Source: Paenibacillus sp. UNC499MF (GTDB taxonomy: Bacteria > Bacillota > Bacilli > Paenibacillales > NBRC-103111). Taken from it: a stretch of 64,000 nt of DNA. Below are positions 34,554-43,455 of the stretch, piece by piece (within the stretch, counting starts at the first letter, position 1; each line of letters begins with the position of its first letter). The notes under the pieces are model-generated. The model saw nothing but the letters and a program-made list of their open reading frames with translations. It searched no databases and was not told where the DNA came from. The position numbers and the translations under genes were made by a program. The stretch spans positions 666,323 to 730,322 of the forward strand of contig NZ_FNVF01000001.1 of the NCBI RefSeq assembly GCF_900107975.1, given 5' to 3'.

Positions 34554-35525
34554 CTACAGCGCTTTGCGGAATTCTTCCGTCAGCAGCGGCACGACATCGA
34601 ACAAGTCCCCGACGATCCCGTAGTCGGCGACTTTAAAGATCGGCGCCTCCGGGTCCTTGTTGATCGCGATGATGACCCGCGATCCGCTCATCCCGGCCAG
34701 ATGCTGGATGGCGCCGCTGATGCCGCATGCGATGTAAATCTCAGGCGTGACCACCTTACCGGTCTGCCCGATCTGCATCGCATAGTCGCAGTACCCGGCG
34801 TCGCAGGCTCCGCGCGACGCCCCGACCGCACCCCCGAGCACGTCGGCAAGCTCTTCGAGCGGTTTGAAGCCGTCGGCGCTCTTGACGCCGCGCCCGCCGG
34901 AGATAACGACCTTGGCTTCGGCAAGGTCGATTTTGCCCGAGGTCTTCTGAACGACCTCGCGGATGACCGTACGAAGGGAAGGAGCTTCGTACGCCACGTT
35001 TTCGACCACTGCCGGCGAACCTTCCGCGGAAGCGGGAGCGGCAATGTTGTTGGGCCGGACGGTGACGACCCACGGAAAGGAGGTAAACGTTCTCTTCTCG
35101 AGCGCTTTACCCGCATAGATCGGACGCGTAAACACGGCTCTGCCGCCGTCCGATTCAACGGCCGTCACATCGGAGATCTGTCCGGCGCCGAGCAGGGACG
35201 CGATCTGCGGGGCAAGATCTTTACCGATGGCGGTGTGACCGAAAAGGACCGCGTCGGGCCCCGCCTGGCGGATGATGGCGTGAAGCGCTTTGCCGTAAGC
35301 TTCCGGGTTGTAATTCTTGAGGTCGGCATGTTCGGTCACATAAACTTTCTCGACGCCGTAAGCGGCCAGTTCATCCGCAAGGCCCGCCACGCCGGAGCCG
35401 ATCAACGCGGCGAGAACGGAATCCCCTTCGGCGGCAGCCGCCTTCGCCGCGCCGATCGTTTCGAAAGAAACCTGACGCAGAGCGCCGCCTTTAGCTTCAG
35501 CTACAACCAGATATGTGTTGGACAT
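34554..35525 (-). CDS. etfA: Electron transfer flavoprotein subunit alpha
   Basis: EtfA binds FAD and, with EtfB, carries electrons from acyl-CoA dehydrogenase to the membrane. The 323-residue protein has the ETF alpha FAD-binding C-terminal domain ([62 protein letters not shown]). AGGAGG lies before the ATG. It follows etfB by 75 bases in the leftward fadR-etfB-etfA unit, matching the B. subtilis order lcfA-fadR-fadB-etfB-etfA in part. The nearby acyl-CoA dehydrogenase is the likely electron donor. Confidence 0.97.
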   Translation of the reverse strand: MSNTYLVVAEAKGGALRQVSFETIGAAKAAAAEGDSVLAALIGSGVAGLADELAAYGVEKVYVTEHADLKNYNPEAYGKALHAIIRQAGPDAVLFGHTAIGKDLAPQIASLLGAGQISDVTAVESDGGRAVFTRPIYAGKALEKRTFTSFPWVVTVRPNNIAAPASAEGSPAVVENVAYEAPSLRTVIREVVQKTSGKIDLAEAKVVISGGRGVKSADGFKPLEELADVLGGAVGASRGACDAGYCDYAMQIGQTGKVVTPEIYIACGISGAIQHLAGMSGSRVIIAINKDPEAPIFKVADYGIVGDLFDVVPLLTEEFRKAL

Positions 35526-35600
35526 GATTCAGTCGCCTCCTATAGACTCATAAAGGGAATAAGTGCGCAAAAAGTGACCGCGGAAAAATCATAGGACCGA

Positions 35601-36362
35601 TCAGATAACTTTGGCCTCCGTACGCAAAAGCTGCACAAGCTCCGCAGCCGTCTGAGCGGGCTCGCCTTTAAGCGTTCTTCCGGCTTTGCGCAGCGGCGGC
35701 AGGAACAGATCCACGCGTTCGGTGCGGGATTCCACAGAGCTAAGACCGATATCGTCCAGCGTGATTTCCCGGAACGGCTTCTTTTTGGCCTTCATAATTC
35801 CCTGGAGGGAAGGATAGCGCGGCTCGTTTAACCCCTGCTGGGCCGTGAAAAGTGCCGGAAGTGTCACTTCCGCCACTTCCAGGTCTCCTTCGGCGTCGCG
35901 GTGAACAACCGCTTTACCGCCGTCCAGCTCAAGCTTGGTGATCGAGCTGACGTGGGGGATACCCAGCAGGGTGGCCAGACGGACGGCCACCTGGCCGGCG
36001 CCGTTGTCGACGGAGAAGTTTCCGCCGAGAAGGAGGTCGTACGTTTCCTGCGAGAGAAAGGCGTGGAGCGCCTGAGCCACGGCATGCTCGTCACCGCCGA
36101 TGCGCTCGTCGTTAATAAGGACGGCTTCGTCGGCTCCCATCGCCAGCGCGCTCCGCAGAGCTTCGGCGGCGCGTTCCGGTCCGGCGGAAACGACGACGAC
36201 TTTGCCCCCCTGCTCGTCGCGGAGCTGAATTGCCTGCTCGACCGCGTATTCATCATAGGGGTTGATGACAAATTTGACGCCATCCTCCGAAATTTGTCCG
36301 TTTTCAAGCACGATTTTTTCCTCGGTATCAAACGTTTGCTTCAGCAGCACGATAATGTCCAT
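35601..36362 (-). CDS. etfB: Electron transfer flavoprotein subunit beta
   Basis: EtfB is the partner of EtfA and usually holds AMP structurally. The 253-residue protein starts MDIIVLLKQTFDTEEKIVLENG and contains NPYDEYAVEQAIQLRDEQGGKV and the family signature around VAVRLATLLGIPHVSSITKLEL. The GGGGA site lies 8-12 bases before ATG 36362. It is only 55 bases downstream of fadR in the same direction, so it should be repressed by FadR and released by long-chain acyl-CoA. Confidence 0.96.
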   Translation of the reverse strand: MDIIVLLKQTFDTEEKIVLENGQISEDGVKFVINPYDEYAVEQAIQLRDEQGGKVVVVSAGPERAAEALRSALAMGADEAVLINDERIGGDEHAVAQALHAFLSQETYDLLLGGNFSVDNGAGQVAVRLATLLGIPHVSSITKLELDGGKAVVHRDAEGDLEVAEVTLPALFTAQQGLNEPRYPSLQGIMKAKKKPFREITLDDIGLSSVESRTERVDLFLPPLRKAGRTLKGEPAQTAAELVQLLRTEAKVI

Positions 36363-36417
36363 CGCTGTTGTCCCCTTCCTCTATTGAAAATGAATATCCT
36401 CTATGGATAACCGGCTC

Positions 36418-37002
36418 TTAAGCCTGAATTCCCTGAAGAAAGAACTGCACGGTGCCGTCCACTTGGGCGGACAACGAATATTTGCGTCCCGAAATAAGCC
36501 AGGAGGTAACAACTTCATCCATCGCCCCGAACAACAGCAGACGGGTAAGTTTGACATCAAGATCGGCCCGGAACAACTTTTCTTCCACGCCCCGCACAAG
36601 AAGCTTCTCGATTAATTCAATATACGGTTTAACGGCTTTTCCTATTTCTTTGCGAAGCTCAAGTGAACTTTGCCGCAGCTCGATTTGAGTGACGAAGGCG
36701 AGATCGACGTTATTTTCCAGCTCCGTGTAATGAATTTCGCAAACTTTGCGGAGCGCTTCCTTGACGCCGGTGGTCTGCTCGATGTGCATATGAAACTTGT
36801 CTACAAGCTCTCCGAGCTTCTCGCGGAACAAGGAGATAAGAATATCCTCCTTTCTTTTGAAGTACAAATAAATCGTACCGTCCGCGACGCCGGCGGCTTT
36901 GGCAATCTTGGAAACCTGAGAGCGGTGAAACCCGTGTTCGGCGAATACTTTCAGCGCTGCTTCGAGAATTAAATCATATTTTTCTTTTTTTTTGCTTGTC
37001 AT
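36418..37002 (-). CDS. fadR: TetR-family fatty acid degradation repressor FadR
   Basis: The 194-residue protein has a TetR helix-turn-helix (ILEAALKVFAEHGFHRSQVSKIAKAAGVADGTIYLYF) and a ligand domain of the YsiA/FadR type. In B. subtilis FadR represses beta-oxidation genes and releases DNA on binding long-chain acyl-CoA. The assignment rests on the gene neighbourhood and on a perfect FadR-type palindrome at 37038-37055, between a sigma-A promoter and its start. Autoregulation is therefore expected. The ATG follows GGGGTGA. Confidence 0.93.
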   Translation of the reverse strand: MTSKKKEKYDLILEAALKVFAEHGFHRSQVSKIAKAAGVADGTIYLYFKRKEDILISLFREKLGELVDKFHMHIEQTTGVKEALRKVCEIHYTELENNVDLAFVTQIELRQSSLELRKEIGKAVKPYIELIEKLLVRGVEEKLFRADLDVKLTRLLLFGAMDEVVTSWLISGRKYSLSAQVDGTVQFFLQGIQA

Positions 37003-37037
37003 GGAATCACCCCGGTGCTAAAATACGAATTAAATAG

Positions 37038-37055
37038 TGAATGAATACTCATTCA
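37038..37055. promoter_or_regulatory. FadR box
   Basis: TGAATGAATACTCATTCA is an 18-base palindrome that fits the B. subtilis FadR box TGAATGA-n-TA-n-TCATTCA at every fixed position. It lies 6-23 bases downstream of the predicted start of the leftward fadR promoter, where bound FadR would block transcription. Confidence 0.88.
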
Positions 37056-37067
37056 TTTTCTACAGCC

Positions 37068-37096
37068 ATCATAAAATAGATCCAGGGCAATGTCAA
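37068..37096 (-). promoter_or_regulatory. fadR-etfB-etfA promoter
   Basis: On the minus strand TTGACA (37096-37091) is followed after 17 bases by TATGAT (37073-37068). Transcription would start near 37061, just before the FadR box. Confidence 0.75.
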
Positions 37097-37194
37097 TGAC
37101 CGAATGGCCCGCCGTTAAGGCGAAGCTCCGAGGTTAGGGCACCACGAGTAAAGCATGATAGATCCGAACGTTAGTCAGGAGAACATGCTTTTAT

Positions 37195-37223
37195 TTGCCT
37201 GGATGATGTAAACGCTTTATATG
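37195..37223 (+). promoter_or_regulatory. fadF operon promoter with overlapping cre-like site
   Basis: TTGCCT (37195-37200) and TATATG (37218-37223) are 17 bases apart. The spacer holds ATGTAAACGCTTTAT (37206-37220), which fits the CcpA cre consensus WTGNAANCGNWNNCW except at one position. CcpA repression by good sugars is likely. Confidence 0.55.
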
Positions 37224-37271
37224 GTGGAAGTGATAAAAGATGTTAAGCATCCGAGAAAGGGGTTGTTTCCG

Positions 37272-39440
37272 GTGCTGGGAGCGATCGTGCAGTTGATTCT
37301 GTTTCTGGGCGTGACGGGACTCGGCGTTTACCTGTTCGCTAAGGCGGTATACCACCGTTATTCCTATGTAATGCTCGGACAGCCGGTGAACTGGGGAGAA
37401 CAGATCGGGGAGAGGCTGAAAGATTTCGCCGTTCAAGTGTTCGGCCAGACGAAACTGCTCAAGGACAAGAAAAGCGGCATTATGCACATCGTCATTTTTT
37501 ACGGATTCATTATTCTTCAGTTCGGCGCGCTGGACATTATCGTCAAAGGGCTTTCCGGCCACGGGCTGCCGCTTCCCGGTTACGAAGCTTTCGGTCTGAT
37601 CCAGGAAATCACGGTAGCGGCCATTCTGATCTCGATGGGTTACGCAGCGTACCGCCGGTACGGAGAGAAGCTGAAACGGCTGAAGAGAGGATGGAAGCCG
37701 AGCCTGGTCGTCTACTTTATTTTCAGCCTGATGTTTTCGGTTCTGCTCACGCTTGCTTTCGACCGGATCCGGGAAGGATTGGAGCCTTCCGCTATGGCGC
37801 CCCTCTCATCCGTGCTGGCCTCCGCGTTCGGATGGATGCCTCTCGGGGCGGCCGCCGCTTTGTATCACGTGTTCTGGTGGGCGCATCTGCTTATTCTGCT
37901 GGCTTTTCTGGTTTACGTGCCGCAGTCCAAGCATTTTCATCTCCTTACGGCACCCCTTAACATTTTGCTGAAAAGACGGGAACCTGCCGGACGGCTGCGG
38001 AAGCTGGACCTGGAAGATGAGGAGGCGGAATCGTTCGGGCTGGGTAAGATCGAAGACCTGACCCGGAAGCAGATGCTCGATCTGTATGCCTGCGTGGAAT
38101 GCGGGCGCTGCACCAACGTCTGTCCGGCCTCCGGCACCGGTAAAATGCTTTCGCCGATGCACATGATCGTGAAGCTGCGCGATCACCTGACGGAGAAGGG
38201 GGCTGCGGTTACAAGCAAATCCCCTTGGGTGCCCGCTTTTGCTTTTGGGGAAAGTACGGTTCACGAAATGAATGCGGAAGGCCGCGAGCCGGGCGCCTGG
38301 AACGGTTCGGGCATTACCGATATCGCTCCGACGATGGATGCGCAGAAGCATTCCTGGGTAACGACGGACAAAAAGCCGGAGGAAATGGAGCTGGTCGGCG
38401 ACGTGATGACCGAAGAGGAAATCTGGTCCTGCACGACGTGCCGCAACTGCGAAGACCAGTGTCCGGTAGCAAACGAGCATGTCGACAAAATCGTCGATTT
38501 GCGCAGGCATCTCGTTCTCATGCAGGGCTCCATGCCGCATGACGGGCAGCGGGCCATGCAGAACATCGAGCGCCAGGGCAACCCGTGGGGGATTTCTCGA
38601 AACGACCGGGCCAAGTGGGTGCAGGAAATCGATCCGGAAGGCGAACTCCACGTTCCGACGGTCAAAGAAAACGCGGAATTCGACCTCTTGTTCTTCGTCG
38701 GTTCGATGGGCTCCTACGATAACCGGAGCCGCAAAATCACGCGTTCCCTCGTCCGCCTGATGAATGAAGCGAACGTTAATTTCGCCATTCTCGGCAATGA
38801 AGAGAAAAATTCTGGGGATACTCCGAGGCGCCTGGGGAACGAATTTTTATTCCAGCAGCTCTGCGAGGAAAATATTAAAACGTTCCGGAAATACGGAGTG
38901 CGCAAAATCGTGACTGCCTGCCCCCATACGTACAACACGTTGAAGAACGAATATCCCGAATTCGGGCTGGAAGCCGAGGTTCTTCACCATACGGAACTTC
39001 TGGATGAACTGGTCCGCACCGGAAAGCTGACTCCGAGCCATGAGGTGAACGAACGGATCACGTATCACGATTCGTGTTACCTCGGCCGTTACAATAACGT
39101 CTACGATCAGCCCCGCAATGTGCTCAAAGCGATTCCCGGCGTGGAACTGGTCGAAATGACCCGCTCCCGTGAGAACGGAATGTGCTGCGGCGCGGGCGGA
39201 GGCATGATGTGGATGGAGGAAACGGCCGGCAAGAGAGTCAACCTGGCCCGGACCGAGCAGGCGCTGGAGGTTAACCCGACGGTGATTTCATCGGCTTGTC
39301 CGTACTGCCTGACCATGATGGAAGACGGCACGAAAATGAAAGAAGCCGAAGAAACGGTCAAAGCCCGGGATATCGCAGAACTACTCGAAGAATCCGTATT
39401 TGGTGCCAAGGCACCGGCGCCGTTCCAAACCGTTTCGTAA
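37272..39440 (+). CDS. fadF: FadF-like membrane Fe-S oxidoreductase, candidate ETF:menaquinone oxidoreductase
   Basis: The 722-residue protein combines an N-terminal membrane region with several helices (heme b nitrate-reductase-gamma-like), two ferredoxin 4Fe-4S motifs (CVECGRCTNVCP at about 274-285 and CTTCRNCEDQCP) and C-terminal CCG domains (NGMCCGAGGGMMWME, SSACPYCLTMM). This matches B. subtilis FadF/YwjF, proposed to pass electrons from ETF to menaquinone. GTG 37272 is chosen because AAAGGGG lies nine bases before it and the N-terminus then aligns with YwjF. The ATG at 37221 overlaps the promoter -10 box. It heads the fad operon. Confidence 0.92.
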   Translation: MLGAIVQLILFLGVTGLGVYLFAKAVYHRYSYVMLGQPVNWGEQIGERLKDFAVQVFGQTKLLKDKKSGIMHIVIFYGFIILQFGALDIIVKGLSGHGLPLPGYEAFGLIQEITVAAILISMGYAAYRRYGEKLKRLKRGWKPSLVVYFIFSLMFSVLLTLAFDRIREGLEPSAMAPLSSVLASAFGWMPLGAAAALYHVFWWAHLLILLAFLVYVPQSKHFHLLTAPLNILLKRREPAGRLRKLDLEDEEAESFGLGKIEDLTRKQMLDLYACVECGRCTNVCPASGTGKMLSPMHMIVKLRDHLTEKGAAVTSKSPWVPAFAFGESTVHEMNAEGREPGAWNGSGITDIAPTMDAQKHSWVTTDKKPEEMELVGDVMTEEEIWSCTTCRNCEDQCPVANEHVDKIVDLRRHLVLMQGSMPHDGQRAMQNIERQGNPWGISRNDRAKWVQEIDPEGELHVPTVKENAEFDLLFFVGSMGSYDNRSRKITRSLVRLMNEANVNFAILGNEEKNSGDTPRRLGNEFLFQQLCEENIKTFRKYGVRKIVTACPHTYNTLKNEYPEFGLEAEVLHHTELLDELVRTGKLTPSHEVNERITYHDSCYLGRYNNVYDQPRNVLKAIPGVELVEMTRSRENGMCCGAGGGMMWMEETAGKRVNLARTEQALEVNPTVISSACPYCLTMMEDGTKMKEAEETVKARDIAELLEESVFGAKAPAPFQTVS

Positions 39441-39486
39441 GCAAAAAGCGGCCGGACGGCAGATGAAGATCAGGAGGGAATGCGAC

Positions 39487-41886
39487 ATGGCGAATCAGAT
39501 TCAAAAAGCGGCCGTTATCGGCTCCGGCGTGATGGGGGCGGCCATTGCGGCACATCTGGCGGGTGCGGGTATTTCGTGCCTGCTGCTGGATATTGTTCCG
39601 ACGGCTTTGACGGACGACGAAGCGAAAAAGGGCCTGACCCTGGAGCAGCCGCAGGTGAGAAACCGTCTGGCGGCGGGAGCGGTCGAGAGGCTGAAGAAAA
39701 CGAACCCGGCTCCGCTGTACAGCGAAGCGTTTGCGTCACGCATCACACCCGGAAACCTGGAAGACGATCTGGCCAAATTGGCGGACGCCGACTGGATTAT
39801 CGAGGTAGTCGTGGAACGCCTGGACGTGAAGAAGCAGCTCTTAGCCCGGATCGAGAAGGTATGGAAACCCGGAACGATCGTTTCGTCCAACACGTCCGGA
39901 ATTTCTATTGAAGCGATGGCGGAAGACTGCGGTCCGGAATTCAAGCGGCACTTTTTAGGCACTCATTTCTTTAATCCGCCGAGATACATGAAGCTGCTTG
40001 AAATCATTCCGGGAGAATCTACCGATCCCGAAATCCTCCGTTTTATGGCTGATTTCTGCGAGAAGAGGCTCGGAAAAGGCGTCGTAACCGCCAAGGATAC
40101 GCCGAATTTTATCGCCAACCGGATCGGCACGTACGGGCTGCTCGTCACCCTCCGGGAAATGCTGGAGAAAGGCTATACCGTAGAAGAGGTCGATGCCGTC
40201 ACGGGGCCTGCGCTCGGCCGTCCGAAAAGCGCCACGTTCCGCACGCTGGATCTCGTCGGACTGGATACTTTCGTTCACGTAGCAAGGAATGTTTACGACC
40301 TGGTCGATAACGAAGCGGAGAAAACGGTTTTTGACGTTCCTGCTGCGCTGAAGAGCATGGTGGAGCGGGGATGGATCGGCGAGAAGAAGGGCCAAGGTTT
40401 TTACAAGAAAATAAAAAATGAAAAAGGGAAAGAAATCCAGGCCCTGAATCTCGGGACCATGGAATACGCACCGTCGCGGAAAGTTACCTCTGCGTCTCTG
40501 GAAGCGGCCAAGAATGCGAAAGGTACCGCGGGCAAAGTCAAAGCGCTGCTCTCGGTCCCGGACAAATATTCCGAGCTGGCCTGGAGTGTAGTCAAACCCG
40601 TCCTGCTTTATTCGGCCGATAGACTGGGAGAAATCGCCGATTCCATCGTGGAAATCGACAACGCGATGAAGTGGGGCTTCAACTGGGAGCTGGGGCCGTT
40701 CGAGCTGTGGGACGTCATCGGACTGGAGCGCTCCGTCAAAAGAATGGAAGGGGAAGGAGACACCGTTCCCGCCTGGGTGAAGGAATGGCTCGCGGCCGGA
40801 CATACCGGTTTCTACGAAAAACGAGAAGGCGCGACGTTCTATTACAACCGGGGCGCGTATAAGGAAGTCGACACGCGTCCGGAGCATATCTCGCTAAAAA
40901 CGCTTAAGCAGCAAAATAAAGTGATTTTAAGCAACAGCGGCGCGAGTCTGATCGACATCGGAGACGGCGTGGCCTGTCTGGAGTTTCATTCGCCGAACAA
41001 TGCGATCGGCGCCGATATTTTGACGATGGTGCAGAAAAGCACGGAAGAAGTGAGGCGCAATTACCGGGGGCTGGTCCTCGCCAACGAAGGGCGCCACTTC
41101 TGTGTGGGCGCGAATGTGATGATCCTGCTTATGGAAGCGCAGGACGGGGAGTGGGATGAGGTAGACAGCATCATCCGCCTGTTCCAGAACTCCATGATGA
41201 CGCTGAAAAAACTGGAGAAGCCGGTCGTCGCCGCTCCTCACAGCATGACGCTCGGCGGCGGTGTCGAAGCGTGCCTGCCGGCCGATCGGATTATTTTCTC
41301 GCCGGAAACGTATTTCGGCCTGGTTGAGGTCGGCGTCGGCGTTATTCCGGCCGGGGGCGGCTGCAAGGAAATGGCGCTGCGGAGCAGCCAGCTTGCTGCG
41401 GGCAATCCCGATGTGGACCTTCAGCCGTATATTAACCATTACTTTGAAACGATCGGAATGGCGAAGGTGTCCGGCAGCGGCTACGATACGAAGCGGCTCG
41501 GCTATATGGGCCCGAAAGATTCCGTCGTTCTGAACGGCGATCACCGGATTTATACCGCCAAGCAGGCGGTGCTGGCCATGGAACGCGAAGGGTATGTGCT
41601 TCCGCAGGAGGAGAAGATCCGGGTCGTCGGCGACAGCGGCAAAGCGGTGCTGCAAATCGCCTCGTATACGATGAAGCTCGGCGGCTATATCAGCGATCAC
41701 GATCAGCTTATCGCGAATAAACTGGCGCACGTGCTGGCGGGCGGAGATGTTCCGGCGGGGAGAATGGTGACGGAGCAGTATATGCTGGATCTGGAGCGCG
41801 AGGCGTTCCTGAGCCTGTGCGGCGAACCGAAAACCCAGCAGCGGATGCAGCACATGCTGTCCAAAGGCAAGCCGCTGCGCAACTAA
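39487..41886 (+). CDS. fadN: 3-hydroxyacyl-CoA dehydrogenase / enoyl-CoA hydratase FadN
   Basis: The 799-residue protein carries two activities of beta-oxidation. The N-terminal part is the NAD-binding 3-hydroxyacyl-CoA dehydrogenase (AAVIGSGVMGAAIAAHLAGAG, IVSSNTSGISIEAMAEDC, RHFLGTHFFNPPRYMKLLEII). The C-terminal part is a crotonase fold (VLANEGRHFCVGANVMILL, KPVVAAPHSMTLGGGVEACL). The order dehydrogenase-then-hydratase and the length match B. subtilis FadN (789 residues) rather than E. coli FadB. AGGAGG lies before ATG 39487. It is 46 bases after fadF and 27 bases before fadA. Confidence 0.96.
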   Translation: MANQIQKAAVIGSGVMGAAIAAHLAGAGISCLLLDIVPTALTDDEAKKGLTLEQPQVRNRLAAGAVERLKKTNPAPLYSEAFASRITPGNLEDDLAKLADADWIIEVVVERLDVKKQLLARIEKVWKPGTIVSSNTSGISIEAMAEDCGPEFKRHFLGTHFFNPPRYMKLLEIIPGESTDPEILRFMADFCEKRLGKGVVTAKDTPNFIANRIGTYGLLVTLREMLEKGYTVEEVDAVTGPALGRPKSATFRTLDLVGLDTFVHVARNVYDLVDNEAEKTVFDVPAALKSMVERGWIGEKKGQGFYKKIKNEKGKEIQALNLGTMEYAPSRKVTSASLEAAKNAKGTAGKVKALLSVPDKYSELAWSVVKPVLLYSADRLGEIADSIVEIDNAMKWGFNWELGPFELWDVIGLERSVKRMEGEGDTVPAWVKEWLAAGHTGFYEKREGATFYYNRGAYKEVDTRPEHISLKTLKQQNKVILSNSGASLIDIGDGVACLEFHSPNNAIGADILTMVQKSTEEVRRNYRGLVLANEGRHFCVGANVMILLMEAQDGEWDEVDSIIRLFQNSMMTLKKLEKPVVAAPHSMTLGGGVEACLPADRIIFSPETYFGLVEVGVGVIPAGGGCKEMALRSSQLAAGNPDVDLQPYINHYFETIGMAKVSGSGYDTKRLGYMGPKDSVVLNGDHRIYTAKQAVLAMEREGYVLPQEEKIRVVGDSGKAVLQIASYTMKLGGYISDHDQLIANKLAHVLAGGDVPAGRMVTEQYMLDLEREAFLSLCGEPKTQQRMQHMLSKGKPLRN

Positions 41887-41913
41887 TTCAGGACGAAGCG
41901 AGGGGAGAACACA

Positions 41914-43098
41914 ATGAAAGAAGCGGTCATTGTATCGATAGTACGCACTCCGGCAGGCAAAGCGAAGAAAGGCAGCCTTGCCCAGACGAGGGCCGAAGAT
42001 CTCGGACGGATCGTCCTGGAGGAGGCGGTAAGACGGGCGCCGGGACTGCGCAAGGAAGACGTGGAGGACATCATCATCGGCTGTGCGATGCCGGAAGGCG
42101 AGCAGGGGCTGAACTTCGCCAGGACGATGGCCCTGTACGCGGGCTTCCCGGCAGCGGTTCCGGCCGTCACGATCAACCGGTTCTGCTCGTCCGGCCTTCA
42201 GTCCATCGCCTACGCGGCGGAGAGGATCATGCTCGGGCATGCGGACGTGATTATTGCCGGAGGCGTGGAAAGCATGAGCCATGTGCCCATGACGGGATTC
42301 AAGCTGTCGCCGCATCCGAAGCTGGCCGTGGAGATGCCGGAGGTCTACATGGGCATGGGGCACACGGCGGAGAACGTTGCGCAGCGGTTCGGCATCTCCC
42401 GCGAGGATCAGGACGCCTTTGCGGCGGAGAGCCACCGCAAGGCGGCGGCCGCGATTGCCGCAGGCCGGCTCAAGGCGGAGATCGTTCCCGTCGAGACGAG
42501 CGTGAAAGGGGTGGATGCCGGCGGCAAGCGCTGGGAGAAGCCGGTCGTGCTCGATACGGACGAAGGCGTCCGTGCCGATACGACAACGGAAGTGCTCGCG
42601 AAGCTGCGTCCCGCCTTTGCGCTGAGAGGCAGCGTAACGGCCGGCAATGCCTCGCAGACGAGCGACGGGGCGGCGGCGGCCGTGCTCATGAGCCGCGAGC
42701 GCGCGGAGGAGCTGGGGCTGACGCCGCTTGCGGCATTCCGCTCCTTCGCACTGGCGGGCGTAGCGCCCGAGATCATGGGCGTAGGGCCGGTCGAAGCGAT
42801 TCCGAAGGCGCTGAAGCAGGCCGGGATCACGCAGGATCAGGTGGACTTGTACGAGATCAACGAAGCGTTCGCTTCCCAGTGCGTGCACATTATCCGCGAG
42901 CTGAAGCTGGACGAAGCGAAGGTGAACGTGAACGGGGGCGCCATCGCGCTCGGTCATCCACTGGGATGTACGGGCACGAAGCTGACGGCCAGTCTCGTTC
43001 ACGAACTGAGACGCAGAGGCGGCGGTTACGGAGTCGTGTCGATGTGCATCGGCGGCGGCATGGGAGCGGCAGGCGTGTTTGAAGTGTACGGCGGGTAA
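41914..43098 (+). CDS. fadA: Acetyl-CoA C-acyltransferase (3-ketoacyl-CoA thiolase) FadA
   Basis: Thiolase performs the last step of each cycle, releasing acetyl-CoA. The 394-residue protein has the active-site cysteine in [16 protein letters not shown], the His in [17 protein letters not shown], and the final Cys in [23 protein letters not shown] lies before the ATG. It follows fadN directly, as in B. subtilis fadN-fadA-fadE. A 357-base GC-rich spacer precedes fadE. A large open frame on the opposite strand is a codon-bias shadow. Confidence 0.97.
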   Translation: MKEAVIVSIVRTPAGKAKKGSLAQTRAEDLGRIVLEEAVRRAPGLRKEDVEDIIIGCAMPEGEQGLNFARTMALYAGFPAAVPAVTINRFCSSGLQSIAYAAERIMLGHADVIIAGGVESMSHVPMTGFKLSPHPKLAVEMPEVYMGMGHTAENVAQRFGISREDQDAFAAESHRKAAAAIAAGRLKAEIVPVETSVKGVDAGGKRWEKPVVLDTDEGVRADTTTEVLAKLRPAFALRGSVTAGNASQTSDGAAAAVLMSRERAEELGLTPLAAFRSFALAGVAPEIMGVGPVEAIPKALKQAGITQDQVDLYEINEAFASQCVHIIRELKLDEAKVNVNGGAIALGHPLGCTGTKLTASLVHELRRRGGGYGVVSMCIGGGMGAAGVFEVYGG

Positions 43099-43132
43099 GT
43101 TCCGCACCGCGCGAAGCTCCCAGCGCTCGGTG

Positions 43133-43236
43133 CTCGGCGTTACATGACGGTGGTCAACCAGAGCCGGCGTTCTCGGGGCGCCTCGGCGTCTAGCTCGTTA
43201 TGCCGGTCGCTGGCAGCAGCCGGGGCGCTCGGCGTC
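43133..43236. repeat. degenerate GC-rich direct repeats in the fadA-fadE spacer
   Basis: CTCGGCGT occurs at 43133-43140, 43182-43189 and 43228-43235, a period of 46-49 bases. The last two are longer: GGGGCGCCTCGGCGTC (43175-43190) and GGGGCGCTCGGCGTC (43222-43236). The 357-base spacer 43099-43455 otherwise shows only a small GGTCCGT/ACGGACG hairpin near 43371-43391 and no FadR box. Confidence 0.45.
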
Positions 43237-43455
43237 ATACGCCCATCCCGGGGACGGCCGCGCTCCGAGAACCGGACGCGGCGGGAAATATGAAGATGAG
43301 GGGCCGTGGTGCACTCCTTACAAGGCTATAAATGAACATACCTCCATGCGCGCATGCAGGCTACCGGTCCGTAAAACGGACGGCCGTAAGCGGCGGAAAC
43401 CGGATATGAAGCAAGCTTATCTTCGCATATGAATCCATTAAAGGAGAGATTGCAC

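Noticed and set aside
34332-35594. 420-codon plus-strand open frame opposite etfA
   Set aside because: Arg/Asp-rich shadow of etfA on the other strand; also runs through a terminator and repeats.
37221-37271. Upstream ATG extension of fadF
   Set aside because: The ATG overlaps the -10 box of the predicted promoter and adds residues not found in YwjF.
40927-43107. 726-codon open frame on the minus strand opposite fadN and fadA
   Set aside because: Composition follows codon bias of the genes on the plus strand; the product is Arg/His-rich without motifs. fadN and fadA are certain.
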